Part shown: in pieces, positions 53,555 to 63,050 of the stretch | Position numbering within the stretch: position 1 is the stretch's first letter | Layout: each line of letters opens with the position of its first letter | Assembly (NCBI RefSeq): GCF_014145225.1 | Contig: NZ_JABVCQ010000009.1 | Location: 1 to 64,000 of the forward strand | Direction: 5' to 3' | Length of the DNA: 64,000 nucleotides | From: Thiospirillum jenense | GTDB lineage: Bacteria > Pseudomonadota > Gammaproteobacteria > Chromatiales > Chromatiaceae | The notes under the pieces: generated by a model | What the model saw: the letters and a program-made list of their open reading frames with translations, nothing else | Databases searched by the model: none | What the model was told of the DNA's origin: nothing | Position numbers and translations under genes: made by a program

Positions 53555-56029
53555 TTAATTGCTGTCGGTCGCAACTTTGCGTAATGTCGTGATTAAATGT
53601 GCATCTTGCCAGTGCTGGTTTTCAATTACAAAATCGCCATTAAATCCAATTGATTTGGCCTGATCTGGATGGTCAAGGCTGAAATAATTGCTAAAGGTGT
53701 GTTCACTAATGATATTCACCGCTCGCGGGTCACTAAATACCTCTGGATGCGGATACGCGGGCGTGATGGATAAAAACTGCCCACCCGGTTTTAATACTCG
53801 CGCAATCTCATTCATTAACGCAATAAACGGATAGCGCCGCGCCGGGGTGTCTAATAAACGTGGAATGAATTGCAATACATCTTTGGCCACGACATATTCA
53901 AATGACTGCGCCGGGAAGGGCAACGGTTCAATGATTAAATCGCACGACGCGGGAATAGTCACGACCTCGTCGGCCGCAAATGGATTGAATAGATCAGCGG
54001 GTGATGAGGCGGCGGATAAAGCTAAACAACGGGTGCGTGATTGTAATTGCACTGGCGCGGTGGGCGGCGGTGTATTCGCAGGTTCAATTGCTGCAAAACC
54101 AACGGACACGTCCGCGCCATTCACCCGCTGCCACATTTGTTCATACAGCGTTTCTAAATTGCGGCAGAATGCTTCGGTATTAAATAAGGCTTGACCAGTC
54201 TGCCGTGCTTGAATGACGCGCTGGCGCAGGGCGGCTAATCGCACTGGATCACGCGCTAATGCCAACGCCAATGCTTCGTATTCAATTGGATTGGCCGCGA
54301 CTAATTCACTCAAGCCCAAACTGTGTAATAAACTGCCCGCCACACGCGATGGGAATGCGCCGCCCATCCAAGTGACGACTGGTAATCCAGCAAATAACGC
54401 ATCGGCGGCGGTGGTGTGTGCATTACACGGATGCGTATCTAAGAATAAATCGGCGCAACGGTAGCGTGATAAATGGTCTTCAATACGCGGAATACGTCCA
54501 GCAAAAATAATACGAGCAGGGTCAATTCCGTATTGAACTGCATTAAGACGCAAATGATGCTGTGCCGTTGAATTATTAGAAGTTAACCATAACACACTAT
54601 CAGGAATTTGTTTTAATAAACGCATCCAAATTGCGAATGCTAATGGATTCATTTTGTAATTTTGGCTAAATACACAAAAAACAAATGCTGTTTCAGGTAA
54701 ACCACATTCGGCGCGTGTTAATCCAGGATTTGAAAGCGTGATAGTCGTATCAAATGGAACATAGCAATGCGGCAAATACGCGATTTTTTCACTATAAAAC
54801 TGCTGATGTTCGGGTGGAATACCCCAGGGATCGGCAATTAGATAATCGAAATAATCCGTCGCCAATGTGCCGGGATACCCCAAATAAGTCACTAATACCG
54901 GCGCTGGACGATAGCCAAAGATTTCCACTCGCGCATCGGACGTGTAACCGGCCAAATCAATCACAATATCCACTTCCAATTCACGCACCAATTGCGCAAT
55001 TTGTTTTGCCGTCATGGTGCGCGCATCAATAAAGCGTTCAAATGCCGCCATCATGCGCGCTCGAATACGGCTATTATCATCAATGCCAATAGAAATCGCA
55101 ATGGTTTCAAAGCGGGTTTTATCGTGCTGTTCAAATAACCCAACGGTTAAATGACCGACCGGATGTTCACGCAAATCGGGTGAAATATACGCAATCCGAA
55201 TGCGCGCATGTTGATACTGCTCACCATTCCAATAACTGATCGCTTGGCGGGGCGCATGATATTGCGCAAAGGTACGCGCTGCTTGAAAATGAATCTCGGC
55301 ATTATCATTAAATGCCATCAATGCCAATGTTTTACACACCCGCTGCCCGGCGCGAATGCCTTGTTCAATTGTTGCAACGGCATTTTCAAAGTCACTCCAA
55401 TCACATAAGCGCAGCCGTTCATAATTCAGCAATCCCAGCGCGTAATGATAATTGGGATCAACTTGATAAAGACGTTCAAACAGTTTAATGGCCTGTTCAT
55501 GCTCGCGCATTTCTGACAAGATAATCGCGCAATTCGACAACGCATTGGTGCAATTGGGATCAAATTGTAACACTTGATTAAAGCGTTCTAATGCCGCGTG
55601 ATGGCGGTGAAAATTGCGCAGCAATACCCCGCTGTTAATTAACACTTCGGGATAATCTGGTTGCAGTTTTAATGCTTTATCATAGCAAACCAGTGCCTCT
55701 TCACGCTGTTCTAATCGCTGCAATATCTCGCCATGTGCAAACCACAACGGCGCAAAACTGGGCGTCGTCTGCGTGCCTAATGTGGTGTATTTGAATGCAG
55801 TTTCCACGTCGTCACGTTGAATAGCAATCACAGATAGTGAATAGAGCGCGACGGGATTGGTTGGCGCTTGTTGCAAGATGTCATTAAATAATTGCGCGGC
55901 TTCATCATTGCGGCCTTGCTGCTGCAATTCCAATCCTTTGGTGAGCAATTCATAGCTAACACTGCCAACCGTTTTATTCGATTTAGCAGTGGTTTTTGGT
56001 GATTTTTTAATCCGTTGTTTTGCTGCCAT
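53555..56029 (-). CDS. TPR / OGT-like glycosyltransferase with degenerate methyltransferase tail
   Basis: An 824-residue paralogue of the 26.6-29.0 kb protein. A lysine-rich start (MAAKQRIKKSPKTTAKSNKT) leads to TPRs (about 25-220; ALYSLSVIAIQRDDVETAFK and several more). The OGT/SPY part (about 275-625) has RIRIAYISPDLREHPVGHL, VDIVIDLAGYTSDARVEIFG, VLVTYLGYPGTLATDYFDY, FVFCVFSQNYKMNPLAFAIW and RCADLFLDTHPCNAHTTAAD. The tail (about 670-824) looks like a class I methyltransferase without the glycine-rich AdoMet loop, keeping MNEIARVLKPGGQFLSITP. Function: protein O-glycosylation is likely; the tail may be a binding domain rather than an enzyme. Confidence 0.88.
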   Translation of the reverse strand: MAAKQRIKKSPKTTAKSNKTVGSVSYELLTKGLELQQQGRNDEAAQLFNDILQQAPTNPVALYSLSVIAIQRDDVETAFKYTTLGTQTTPSFAPLWFAHGEILQRLEQREEALVCYDKALKLQPDYPEVLINSGVLLRNFHRHHAALERFNQVLQFDPNCTNALSNCAIILSEMREHEQAIKLFERLYQVDPNYHYALGLLNYERLRLCDWSDFENAVATIEQGIRAGQRVCKTLALMAFNDNAEIHFQAARTFAQYHAPRQAISYWNGEQYQHARIRIAYISPDLREHPVGHLTVGLFEQHDKTRFETIAISIGIDDNSRIRARMMAAFERFIDARTMTAKQIAQLVRELEVDIVIDLAGYTSDARVEIFGYRPAPVLVTYLGYPGTLATDYFDYLIADPWGIPPEHQQFYSEKIAYLPHCYVPFDTTITLSNPGLTRAECGLPETAFVFCVFSQNYKMNPLAFAIWMRLLKQIPDSVLWLTSNNSTAQHHLRLNAVQYGIDPARIIFAGRIPRIEDHLSRYRCADLFLDTHPCNAHTTAADALFAGLPVVTWMGGAFPSRVAGSLLHSLGLSELVAANPIEYEALALALARDPVRLAALRQRVIQARQTGQALFNTEAFCRNLETLYEQMWQRVNGADVSVGFAAIEPANTPPPTAPVQLQSRTRCLALSAASSPADLFNPFAADEVVTIPASCDLIIEPLPFPAQSFEYVVAKDVLQFIPRLLDTPARRYPFIALMNEIARVLKPGGQFLSITPAYPHPEVFSDPRAVNIISEHTFSNYFSLDHPDQAKSIGFNGDFVIENQHWQDAHLITTLRKVATDSN

Positions 56030-56053
56030 TTTGCCATTATCCAGTTTTGCTTG

Positions 56054-56083
56054 ATCGTTCCCACGCTGGAACGTGGGAACGAT
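56054..56083. repeat. Dispersed-type palindrome GTTCCCACG...CGTGGGAAC
   Basis: A perfect 12-bp hairpin: ATCGTTCCCACG (56054-56065), loop CTGGAA, CGTGGGAACGAT (56072-56083). This sequence form is common between genes in gammaproteobacteria. Here it sits in the 82-base gap between the patZ stop and the OGT-like start, where it could act as a transcript end or stabiliser. A family match is from memory. Confidence 0.8.
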
Positions 56084-56111
56084 TAAATTACTGACTGCAT
56101 CACTCCTACAA

Positions 56112-58793
56112 TTATAATACTTTACTCACCAATTTAATCCCAGGATCAAGCCGGTCAGTTTCAATCCGAAAACCCAGCGATTTCATTAACGACAACATGC
56201 GCGTATTGGCGGTTAATACTTCACCTTCCATCATGCGCAATCCGCGTAAGCGGGCGTTATTCATTAATGAACGCATTAACCGCGCACCAATGCCGCGATT
56301 GCGCCAGTGATCGGATACGACAATGGCAAATTCACAGGTATCACCGCCAGGACGTGACATGTAACGTGACACGCCGACCTCGACTTCGCGCCCGTTTTCA
56401 TTCACCACACCAATTAACGCCATTTCGCGGTCATAATCAATCTGGGTAAAGCGCACCAACATCTCCGGCGTCAATTCTTTAATTGCTTGCATAAAACGAA
56501 AATACTTGGTCTGCTCGGATAACCCGCGCACAAATTCCTGTTCCATTTCGGCATCTTCGGGGCGGATGGGGCGAATAGTTAATTCGGTGCCGTCCGGCAG
56601 CGGCACAAGTTCAATTAAATGCTGCGGGTATGGATAAATCGCCATGTGACCATAGACCGGCATTTGCGGTGGGCGATAATTCACTTCAATTCGCGCATCC
56701 ACCGCAATTACGTCAACATCATTGCCAATCAGCGGGTTAATTTCCAGCGTAATGATTTCGGGTAATTCACACACCAATTCAGACACGCGCTGTAAAATTT
56801 GCGCCAGCGCCTCGCGGTTCATTGGCGGCACATTCCCAAATGCGCCCATTAACCGCGCCACGCGGGTGTGTTCAATCATGGTTTGAATAATAAACGCATT
56901 CAATGGCGGCAAGCCCAATGCACGATCTCCCAATACCTCCATACCCGTGCCGCCGGCGCCGAAACTAATAATAGGGCCGAAAATAGGATCGCGTAATACG
57001 CCAACCATTAACTCCCGCGCCGCTCGCGTTGAAACCATGTGTTCAACCGTCACACCTTCAATGCGCGCTTCGGGGCGCATCATCACTGCCCGCTCGGTCA
57101 ATTCATTAAAGGTGCGCAAGACGGTTTGCGCATCGGTGATATTTAACCGCACCCCGTCCACATCCGATTTATACCGCAAATCCGGCGAATGAATCTTCAT
57201 CGCCACCGGGAATGACAACGCCTCGGCCGCCATTAACGCCTCATGCGGTGAACGCGCTAAAATTGCCTGCGTGGTGGGAATACGAAATGCCGATAAAATC
57301 GCCTTTGCTTCAATTGTCCCAAGCGTTTTACGCCCCGCCGCCATGACGCCTTCAATAATTAACCGCGCCCCCTCGACATCCGGCATTGCTTGATGAGATA
57401 AGGGTCCCGGTGATTGCATTAATAGCTTTTGATTCCGCTGTTGCCGCCCTAAAAATGACAAGGCTTCAATTGCCATTTCGGGTAATGAATATTGCGGCAC
57501 GCCGTGTAATGAAAACTGCGTATGCGCATCTGCCACCCGCGCTGCGCCCATCCAACACGCCACCAGCGGTTTATTCGTGTCGTGCGCCGCGGCGATCACT
57601 TCCTCGGCAACCGCGCCGGGTTCGACACTCGCCAGCGGCGCCAAAATCGCAAGTAAACCATCCACTTGCGCGTCAGCAATGCAGGCGCGCACCGCCGCAC
57701 CGTAGCGCGCGGCCGGGGCGTCGCCGATCACGTCCACCGGATTGCCGTGTGACCAGTGCGTTGGCAGGATGTTTTCCAATTCGGCGCGGGTGGCGTCGGT
57801 GAAGCCGGTCAAGGTCAAACCCACTTCGACGGCGCGGTCGGCGGCTAACACGCCCGGCCCGCCGCCGTTGGTGACGATGGCGATGCGCTGCCCGTCCAAT
57901 CGCTTGCCTGCGCCAAAAATCTGAGCCGCAGCAAAGAGTTGGTCGAGCGTCTCCACCTGCACCGCCCCGCCGCGTTCCATCACCGCGCTGAAAATTTCCG
58001 CTGATCCAACCCAGGCGCCGGTGTGCGATTTAGCGGCGCGTGATCCGGCCGGATGGCGACCAGATTTCACCACGATCACCGGTTTTAGCCGCGCCGCGGC
58101 GCGCAATCCACTCATAAACCGCCGCGCATCGCGGATGCCTTCGACGTACAACAAAATGCTGTGGGTTTGGGCATCGAGCGCCAAATAGTCGAGAACGTCG
58201 CCGAAATCCACGTCTGCGGCCGCGCCGAGTGAGACAACGGCGGAAAAACCGATATGCCGCGGCCCTGACCAATCGAGCATGGCGGTGCAGACGGCGCCGG
58301 ACTGTGACACTAATGCAACATGCCCGGGCAGCGCCTGCTCGTTGCCGAAGGTCGCGTTCAAGCCGTGTGACGGGCGCATCACGCCGAGGCAGTTTGGCCC
58401 GAGGACGCGGACGCGGTTGCGGCGGGCGGCGGCGACTAATTTTTCCTGTAATAACGTGCCACGTTCGCCCTGCTCGGCAAAGCCCGCCGAATGCACGACG
58501 GCAGCGCGGACGCCGTACTCGCCGCATTGATCGAGAATGCCGGCGACTTGCGCGGCGGGCGTGGCGATCAGGGCGAGGTCAACGTGTTTGTCGAGCGCGG
58601 CGAGCGACGGGGCGCAGGGTTGGTCGGCAACCTGTTGATATTTCGGGTTAATTGCGTAACAGCCGCCTTTGAAACCGCTGTTGAGCAGGTTGCGAAATAC
58701 CATTCCACCGACCGAGCCGTCGCGGTCGCTGGCGCCGAATACGGCGACGGCTGTGGGGACGAGTAATGGATCAACATCTGATAAGCGCATCAT
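56112..58793 (-). CDS. patZ: Pat/PatZ-type protein lysine acetyltransferase
   Basis: An 893-residue fusion of a NDP-forming acyl-CoA synthetase-like body (about 1-700) and a C-terminal GNAT domain (about 720-890). E. coli PatZ (YfiQ) is 886. ATG 58793 is used rather than a further-upstream frame of unlikely sequence. Body motifs: AVFGASDRDGSVGG, LGPNCLGVMRP, VSQSGAVCTAMLDW and SHTGAWVGSAEIF. The GNAT pocket is visible in WRNRGIGARLMRSL and SLMKSLGF. PatZ acetylates acetyl-CoA synthetase and other enzymes on lysine. The N-terminal half (58,790-57,550) is distinctly more GC-rich than the C-terminal half. Confidence 0.9.
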   Translation of the reverse strand: MMRLSDVDPLLVPTAVAVFGASDRDGSVGGMVFRNLLNSGFKGGCYAINPKYQQVADQPCAPSLAALDKHVDLALIATPAAQVAGILDQCGEYGVRAAVVHSAGFAEQGERGTLLQEKLVAAARRNRVRVLGPNCLGVMRPSHGLNATFGNEQALPGHVALVSQSGAVCTAMLDWSGPRHIGFSAVVSLGAAADVDFGDVLDYLALDAQTHSILLYVEGIRDARRFMSGLRAAARLKPVIVVKSGRHPAGSRAAKSHTGAWVGSAEIFSAVMERGGAVQVETLDQLFAAAQIFGAGKRLDGQRIAIVTNGGGPGVLAADRAVEVGLTLTGFTDATRAELENILPTHWSHGNPVDVIGDAPAARYGAAVRACIADAQVDGLLAILAPLASVEPGAVAEEVIAAAHDTNKPLVACWMGAARVADAHTQFSLHGVPQYSLPEMAIEALSFLGRQQRNQKLLMQSPGPLSHQAMPDVEGARLIIEGVMAAGRKTLGTIEAKAILSAFRIPTTQAILARSPHEALMAAEALSFPVAMKIHSPDLRYKSDVDGVRLNITDAQTVLRTFNELTERAVMMRPEARIEGVTVEHMVSTRAARELMVGVLRDPIFGPIISFGAGGTGMEVLGDRALGLPPLNAFIIQTMIEHTRVARLMGAFGNVPPMNREALAQILQRVSELVCELPEIITLEINPLIGNDVDVIAVDARIEVNYRPPQMPVYGHMAIYPYPQHLIELVPLPDGTELTIRPIRPEDAEMEQEFVRGLSEQTKYFRFMQAIKELTPEMLVRFTQIDYDREMALIGVVNENGREVEVGVSRYMSRPGGDTCEFAIVVSDHWRNRGIGARLMRSLMNNARLRGLRMMEGEVLTANTRMLSLMKSLGFRIETDRLDPGIKLVSKVL

Positions 58794-58898
58794 TAAATAC
58801 CGAATGAAAAAGCGGGTGGGCGGGAATGATTGCAGAATAGCGCAGCGGGGCGGTGGCAATTCAGTTATGAATAAACAATTGGCGCATGAGTCGGGATC

Positions 58899-58922
58899 AC
58901 TCAATGATAACAGACATTGAGT
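58899..58922. promoter_or_regulatory. 8-bp inverted repeat upstream of patZ, possible operator
   Basis: ACTCAATG (58899-58906), 8-base centre, CATTGAGT (58915-58922). On the minus strand a -10-like TATACT overlaps its 5' edge, with the patZ start 106 bases downstream. It could be a binding site overlapping the patZ promoter or a hairpin after moeB. No experimental support. Confidence 0.35.
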
Positions 58923-58963
58923 ATAAAGCAAATGCGGCAATCATTGCGAATAACAGCCAGTGA

Positions 58964-59731
58964 TTAACGCGCTTGACAAATTGGACAGGCGGGATCGGCA
59001 ATTAACCGAACGCGGCGCCATTCGGTGTGTAACGCATCAAATAATAGTAATTGACCATATAATGGTGCGCCAATGCCGGTGAGGATTTTAATCGCTTCAC
59101 TGGCTTGCAAACTGCCAATCACCCCGACGGCGGGCGCGAATACACCATTGGCTGTGCAGGTGTTATCTATTAAATCAACGGCCGGGTCTTCCGAATATAA
59201 ACACTGATAACAGGGGCCGCCGGGTTGACCATTAAACGCGGTGACTTGCCCTTCATAGCGAATAATCGCCCCCGAAACCAATGGCACGGCGGCGGCATAA
59301 CAAGCGCGATTAATGGCAAAGCGTGTGGTGAAATTATCACTCGCATCCATTACCAAATCAACGCCCGCGATCAGGGTGTTTAATTGCGGGGCGTCTAAAT
59401 GCGCGGGAATTAAGGTTAATTGCACGTCGGGATTTAATAGCCAAATCTGTTGCGCGGCGGATTCGACTTTCAATTGCCCGAGTGTTGCGGTGTGATGAAT
59501 AATTTGCCGCTGTAAATTAGATAATTCAACACAATCGCCATCGGCTAGAATTAACTCACCCACGCCGGCGGCGGCTAAATACAATGCAATTGGTGATCCC
59601 AAACCGCCCAATCCAATGATTAACACCCGCGCTTGGGTTAATTGTGCTTGCGCTTCAACGCCAAAGTTGGGTAATAAAACATGGCGGCTGTAGCGTAATA
59701 GTTGTTCATCATTCATGGCGGCATATTTCAT
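58964..59731 (-). CDS. moeB: MoeB/ThiF-family adenylyltransferase
   Basis: Activates the C-terminal glycine of a ubiquitin-like sulfur carrier (MoaD in molybdopterin synthesis). 255 residues; ATG 59731 directly abuts the prmC stop. Motifs: MNDEQLLRYSRHVLLPNFG, VLIIGLGGLGSPIALYLAAAGVG (ATP loop), DGDCVELSNLQRQIIH, DASDNFTTRFAINRAC and four zinc cysteines (CYQC, CPIC). Catalytic Cys is probably in NTCTANGV. No rhodanese domain. E. coli MoeB is 249 residues. ThiF cannot be excluded, but the length and sequence lean to MoeB. Confidence 0.9.
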   Translation of the reverse strand: MKYAAMNDEQLLRYSRHVLLPNFGVEAQAQLTQARVLIIGLGGLGSPIALYLAAAGVGELILADGDCVELSNLQRQIIHHTATLGQLKVESAAQQIWLLNPDVQLTLIPAHLDAPQLNTLIAGVDLVMDASDNFTTRFAINRACYAAAVPLVSGAIIRYEGQVTAFNGQPGGPCYQCLYSEDPAVDLIDNTCTANGVFAPAVGVIGSLQASEAIKILTGIGAPLYGQLLLFDALHTEWRRVRLIADPACPICQAR

Positions 59732-60658
59732 TTAAACAGTCACGGCGCGGCAGCCAACAGTAATACGTTCAATGCCGGCCAAATCGCGTTCACTGGCGAC
59801 ATTGATTAAACCACAGTGAATGAAACGCTGGCGCACTGCCGCAGCCTGTTGCCACCCATGTTCAATTGCCACCCAGCCGCCGGGTTTTAAGCAACGCATT
59901 AAATCTGCAATAATACAATCAATAGCAGCCAGTCCATCTTGACCAGCAACTAATGCTGTTTGGGGTTCAAATCGCACCTCACCGCATTGCAAATGCGGAT
60001 CATTAACGGCAATGTACGGCGGATTGGCGACAACTAAATCGCAGCACTGCGCGGCAATTGAATTTAACCAATCGCCCTGAATGAACTGCACCTGGTTTAA
60101 TTGTAACCGCTGAGAATTACCTGCCGCAATCTTTAATGCCGCACGGGCATTATCAAGCGCAATCATTTGCCATTTCGGCCGCTCAGTTGCTAATGCAATA
60201 GCAATGGCGCCACTGCCGGTGCCAAGATCAAGGCAGCAACACGGCGCGCCAATTGGGAATTGGTTTAAAGCCCAGGTGACTAATAACTCGGTGTCGGGGC
60301 GGGGAATGAGTGTGGCGGGTGAGACGGTCAATTCAATCCCCCAAAATTCGCGTTGACCAATTAAATACGCGACGGGTTCACCGGCGCACCGGCGGTCAAT
60401 AAGATTGGCGAATTGTTGACACTGATCTGGGATTAAACTCCGTTGCGGCCAGGCAAACAAGGTGGTGCGAGTTGAGCGAATAACGTAGGTTAATAACACC
60501 TCAGCATCTAATCGCGCTGCCGCTCGATCATAATTGACAAGATCAGGTGGGGAGGCGAGTAATTGGCGTTCCGCCCAAATTAAAACGTCACCAATGGTTG
60601 CGGCTGGAGAATGACTAAAGGGCGGCGTTGTGTGATTTGAGATGCACGGGTTTGTCAT
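59732..60658 (-). CDS. prmC: Peptide chain release factor N5-glutamine methyltransferase
   Basis: Methylates the GGQ glutamine of release factors RF1 and RF2. 308 residues; ATG 60658 sits two bases after the upstream gene stop. An N-terminal helical domain is followed by IPRPDTELLVTWAL, the AdoMet loop LDLGTGSGAIAIALA and the catalytic LVVANPPYI. prfA, which usually precedes prmC in gammaproteobacteria, is not here. It is tightly linked to a gene of unknown function upstream and moeB downstream. Confidence 0.95.
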   Translation of the reverse strand: MTNPCISNHTTPPFSHSPAATIGDVLIWAERQLLASPPDLVNYDRAAARLDAEVLLTYVIRSTRTTLFAWPQRSLIPDQCQQFANLIDRRCAGEPVAYLIGQREFWGIELTVSPATLIPRPDTELLVTWALNQFPIGAPCCCLDLGTGSGAIAIALATERPKWQMIALDNARAALKIAAGNSQRLQLNQVQFIQGDWLNSIAAQCCDLVVANPPYIAVNDPHLQCGEVRFEPQTALVAGQDGLAAIDCIIADLMRCLKPGGWVAIEHGWQQAAAVRQRFIHCGLINVASERDLAGIERITVGCRAVTV

Positions 60659-60660
60659 TA

Positions 60661-61215
60661 TCAAGCAAATAAATCATCAAAGGCTTTAGCGAAACGTTCA
60701 TACGCATCAAAACCATCTTGATCCATGACTTGATCTATCACCCAGCGGTTCTCTTCGGCATTGCCCATCAATTGCTGAATTTCAAAGCCAAGATGACGTA
60801 AAAAGGGATAACTCGGGCCATCATCCGTCAATTGAAATTCGGCATATTCTTCGGAGCGGGTATTTAATAAAGCAAAAAACGGGCTGCCATAATCACCCGG
60901 CCCAAATACATCTTCGCTATTATCCTGTAAATGCTCAACTAATTTGCGCGCAATGCCAACAATCAATTCGCGCCGGGCAACGTCATCTAAATTACGATAG
61001 GCGAGGCGGTCAGCAACTTGAATAAAAAAGATCAGGTATTCTTGAATCACAGCCAGCCGCTGGTGATCGTCACGATAAATAAACCGTTCGCAATGTAAAT
61101 GAATTGCTTTATCTACGGCAAGGCGCCAAGCAATGTAGGCTAATGCGCCGCTCATTTCTGGCAATGACCGTTCGTTGTTTTCATTCCACCAGCGGCTTTT
61201 AATTCGGATTGCCAC
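60661..61215 (-). CDS. Conserved-looking soluble protein of unknown function
   Basis: A 184-residue protein starting at GTG 61215 with GGGAG six bases upstream. All-soluble and helix-rich, with many aromatics (RIKSRWWNENNERSLPEMSG, GALAYIAWRLAVDKAI, EEYAEFQLTDDGPSYPFLRHLG). No known catalytic motif. Seems protein-like in codon use and composition. Its stop is 2 bases before prmC, so it is likely in the same transcript. I do not recognise the family. Confidence 0.75.
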   Translation of the reverse strand: MAIRIKSRWWNENNERSLPEMSGALAYIAWRLAVDKAIHLHCERFIYRDDHQRLAVIQEYLIFFIQVADRLAYRNLDDVARRELIVGIARKLVEHLQDNSEDVFGPGDYGSPFFALLNTRSEEYAEFQLTDDGPSYPFLRHLGFEIQQLMGNAEENRWVIDQVMDQDGFDAYERFAKAFDDLFA

Positions 61216-61268
61216 ACTTGCTCCCGTTATTTAGTGAATCAGGCATCGCGGAAATACATTGCGCAAAA

Positions 61269-61679
61269 TCATAATTCATCAATGCGGTCGCGCTTGCGAT
61301 ACACAGTGCCTTGAAAGATGGCTAAAGTTTCATCATTTTCATTAAACACACGCACTTGATAGGTCGCCAATTTTGGATTAAAACTAATCTCTTCAGCTCG
61401 CGCAAATAGCGTACCATCTCGGGTGGCTTTCAAGAATGAAATTGCGACGTTAATGCCGAGCGCCAATTGTCCATGTGAATTAGACGCGGCCGCAAAGGCA
61501 AAATCTGCTAATGAAAATATCGCGCCACCATGCACCACGCCCGCGCCATTGCGATGGCAGTCACCTATGACTAAGCGGGTTAAAGCACACCCCGGTGTCA
61601 TTTCAATTAACTCAATTCCCATGTGTTTGGCGAATAAATCTTTATCTAAAAATTGCCGCAATATGGTTTCATCTGCCAT
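61269..61679 (-). CDS. paaI: PaaI-like hotdog acyl-CoA thioesterase
   Basis: A 136-residue hotdog protein with the PaaI motif HRNGAGVVHGGAIFSLADFAFA, where the conserved Asp/Asn residues lie. In the family it removes CoA from phenylacetyl-CoA intermediates. ATG 61679 has AGGA nine bases upstream. It lies 41 bases downstream of paaK in the same direction. Confidence 0.88.
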   Translation of the reverse strand: MADETILRQFLDKDLFAKHMGIELIEMTPGCALTRLVIGDCHRNGAGVVHGGAIFSLADFAFAAASNSHGQLALGINVAISFLKATRDGTLFARAEEISFNPKLATYQVRVFNENDETLAIFQGTVYRKRDRIDEL

Positions 61680-61720
61680 CGGTTAGATTCCTGAATCTAT
61701 TACTATTATTTTGACCTAAT

Positions 61721-63046
61721 CTAAGTGATTAAATGGCGCCGATCAATCACGCGAGTCGCTTTGCCAGTGAAGCGTTCAATGGTGCGCGGTTCAACTAATT
61801 CAATTTGCGCTCGAATACCGGCAACCGTCTGGATTTCATGGCGAATGCGTTCACGCAACCGCTGCATTTGATCCATTCGATCCGAAAATAACTCGCGCTG
61901 AATTTCAACCTTAATTGTCACTTCATCGAGAATATGCGGGCGCTCAACTTCAATTAAATAATGCGCAGTGGTGCCCTCCACGCGCAATAGTGCTTCTTCA
62001 ATTTGCGATGGAAAGACATTCACACCACGAATAATTAACATGTCATCAGTGCGCCCAGTCACGCGGCTCATCCGAATACTGGTGCGCCCACAGGGACAGG
62101 GATCACGATAAATACGCGCTAAATCACGGGTGCGATAACGCAATACCGGCATGGCTTCGCGGGTTAATGTGGTGATGACTAATTCACCCAATTCACCGTC
62201 GGGAACAGGTTCTAATGTGTCCGGGTCAAGACATTCAATTAAAAAATGATCGTCTTGAATGTGCATTCCCGTGCGGGCGCTGCATTCACCACTGACGCCC
62301 GGACCAATCACTTCGGATAAACCGTAATTATTAAACGCAGTGATGTTTAATTCACGTTCGATTTGCAACCGTAAATCGTCACTCCAGGGTTCACCACCAA
62401 AGTGGCCGTATTGTAATGATAAACTGCGCGAGTCAAGGTCTAATTCACGCGCTGCATCGGCAATGGTTAACGCATAGCTGGGGGTGCAAATCAATACATC
62501 CGGTGTTAAATCGCGTAATAGCGCAATTTGCCGGCGGGTATTGCCGGCGGCGGCGGGAATGATTGCAGCGCCAATACATTCAACGCCGTAGTGCAAGCCA
62601 AAGCCGCCGGTGAATAATCCATAGCCAAAGGCAATTTGTACGGTATGCTGTGGTTCTAATCCGCCGGCGAATAAAAAACGGGCGCATAATTCTGCCCAAA
62701 TTTGTAAATCATTTTTTGTATAGGCGACAAACGTTGGTGTGCCGGTAGTGCCTGATGAGCCATGAATACGCGCTATTTCGTGGCGTGGGACGGCGAGTAA
62801 TCCGAGTGGATGTTGTTGACGAAAATCGGCTTTGGTGGTGAATGGTAAACGGCGCACATCTTCAAGATGTTTGAATTGATCCGCGCTAATACCGGCGCGT
62901 TGTAAGGCTTCACGATAGAAGGGTACTTGGTGATTCACTCGTTCAATTAACGCCCGCAAGCGGGTTAATTGTAATGCGGTGCGTGCCTGAATAGATTGGG
63001 TTTCGGCAGCAATATTCCAAATGCGCGACGGGGGCGAAGTAACCAT
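61721..63046 (-). CDS. paaK: Phenylacetate-CoA ligase (or related aryl-CoA ligase)
   Basis: AMP-forming ligase that makes phenylacetyl-CoA. 441 residues from ATG 63046 (gap of four bases to the ACT gene stop; a GTG seven codons upstream would overlap it). Motifs: RIHGSSGTTGTPTFVAYT (P-loop-like), AFGYGLFTGGFGLHYG, NNYGLSEVIGPGV and the C-terminal GRTDDMLIIRGVNVFPSQIEE. Length suits PaaK. No paaABCDE ring hydroxylase lies here, so the role may be aerobic or anaerobic aromatic acid use, or acyl activation for something else. Confidence 0.9.
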   Translation of the reverse strand: MVTSPPSRIWNIAAETQSIQARTALQLTRLRALIERVNHQVPFYREALQRAGISADQFKHLEDVRRLPFTTKADFRQQHPLGLLAVPRHEIARIHGSSGTTGTPTFVAYTKNDLQIWAELCARFLFAGGLEPQHTVQIAFGYGLFTGGFGLHYGVECIGAAIIPAAAGNTRRQIALLRDLTPDVLICTPSYALTIADAARELDLDSRSLSLQYGHFGGEPWSDDLRLQIERELNITAFNNYGLSEVIGPGVSGECSARTGMHIQDDHFLIECLDPDTLEPVPDGELGELVITTLTREAMPVLRYRTRDLARIYRDPCPCGRTSIRMSRVTGRTDDMLIIRGVNVFPSQIEEALLRVEGTTAHYLIEVERPHILDEVTIKVEIQRELFSDRMDQMQRLRERIRHEIQTVAGIRAQIELVEPRTIERFTGKATRVIDRRHLIT

Positions 63047-63050
63047 GCTA

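Noticed and set aside
56112-58940. Longer patZ start 49 codons upstream of ATG 58793
   Set aside because: The added sequence is Cys/Pro-rich with no match to PatZ, and length fits E. coli PatZ better without it.
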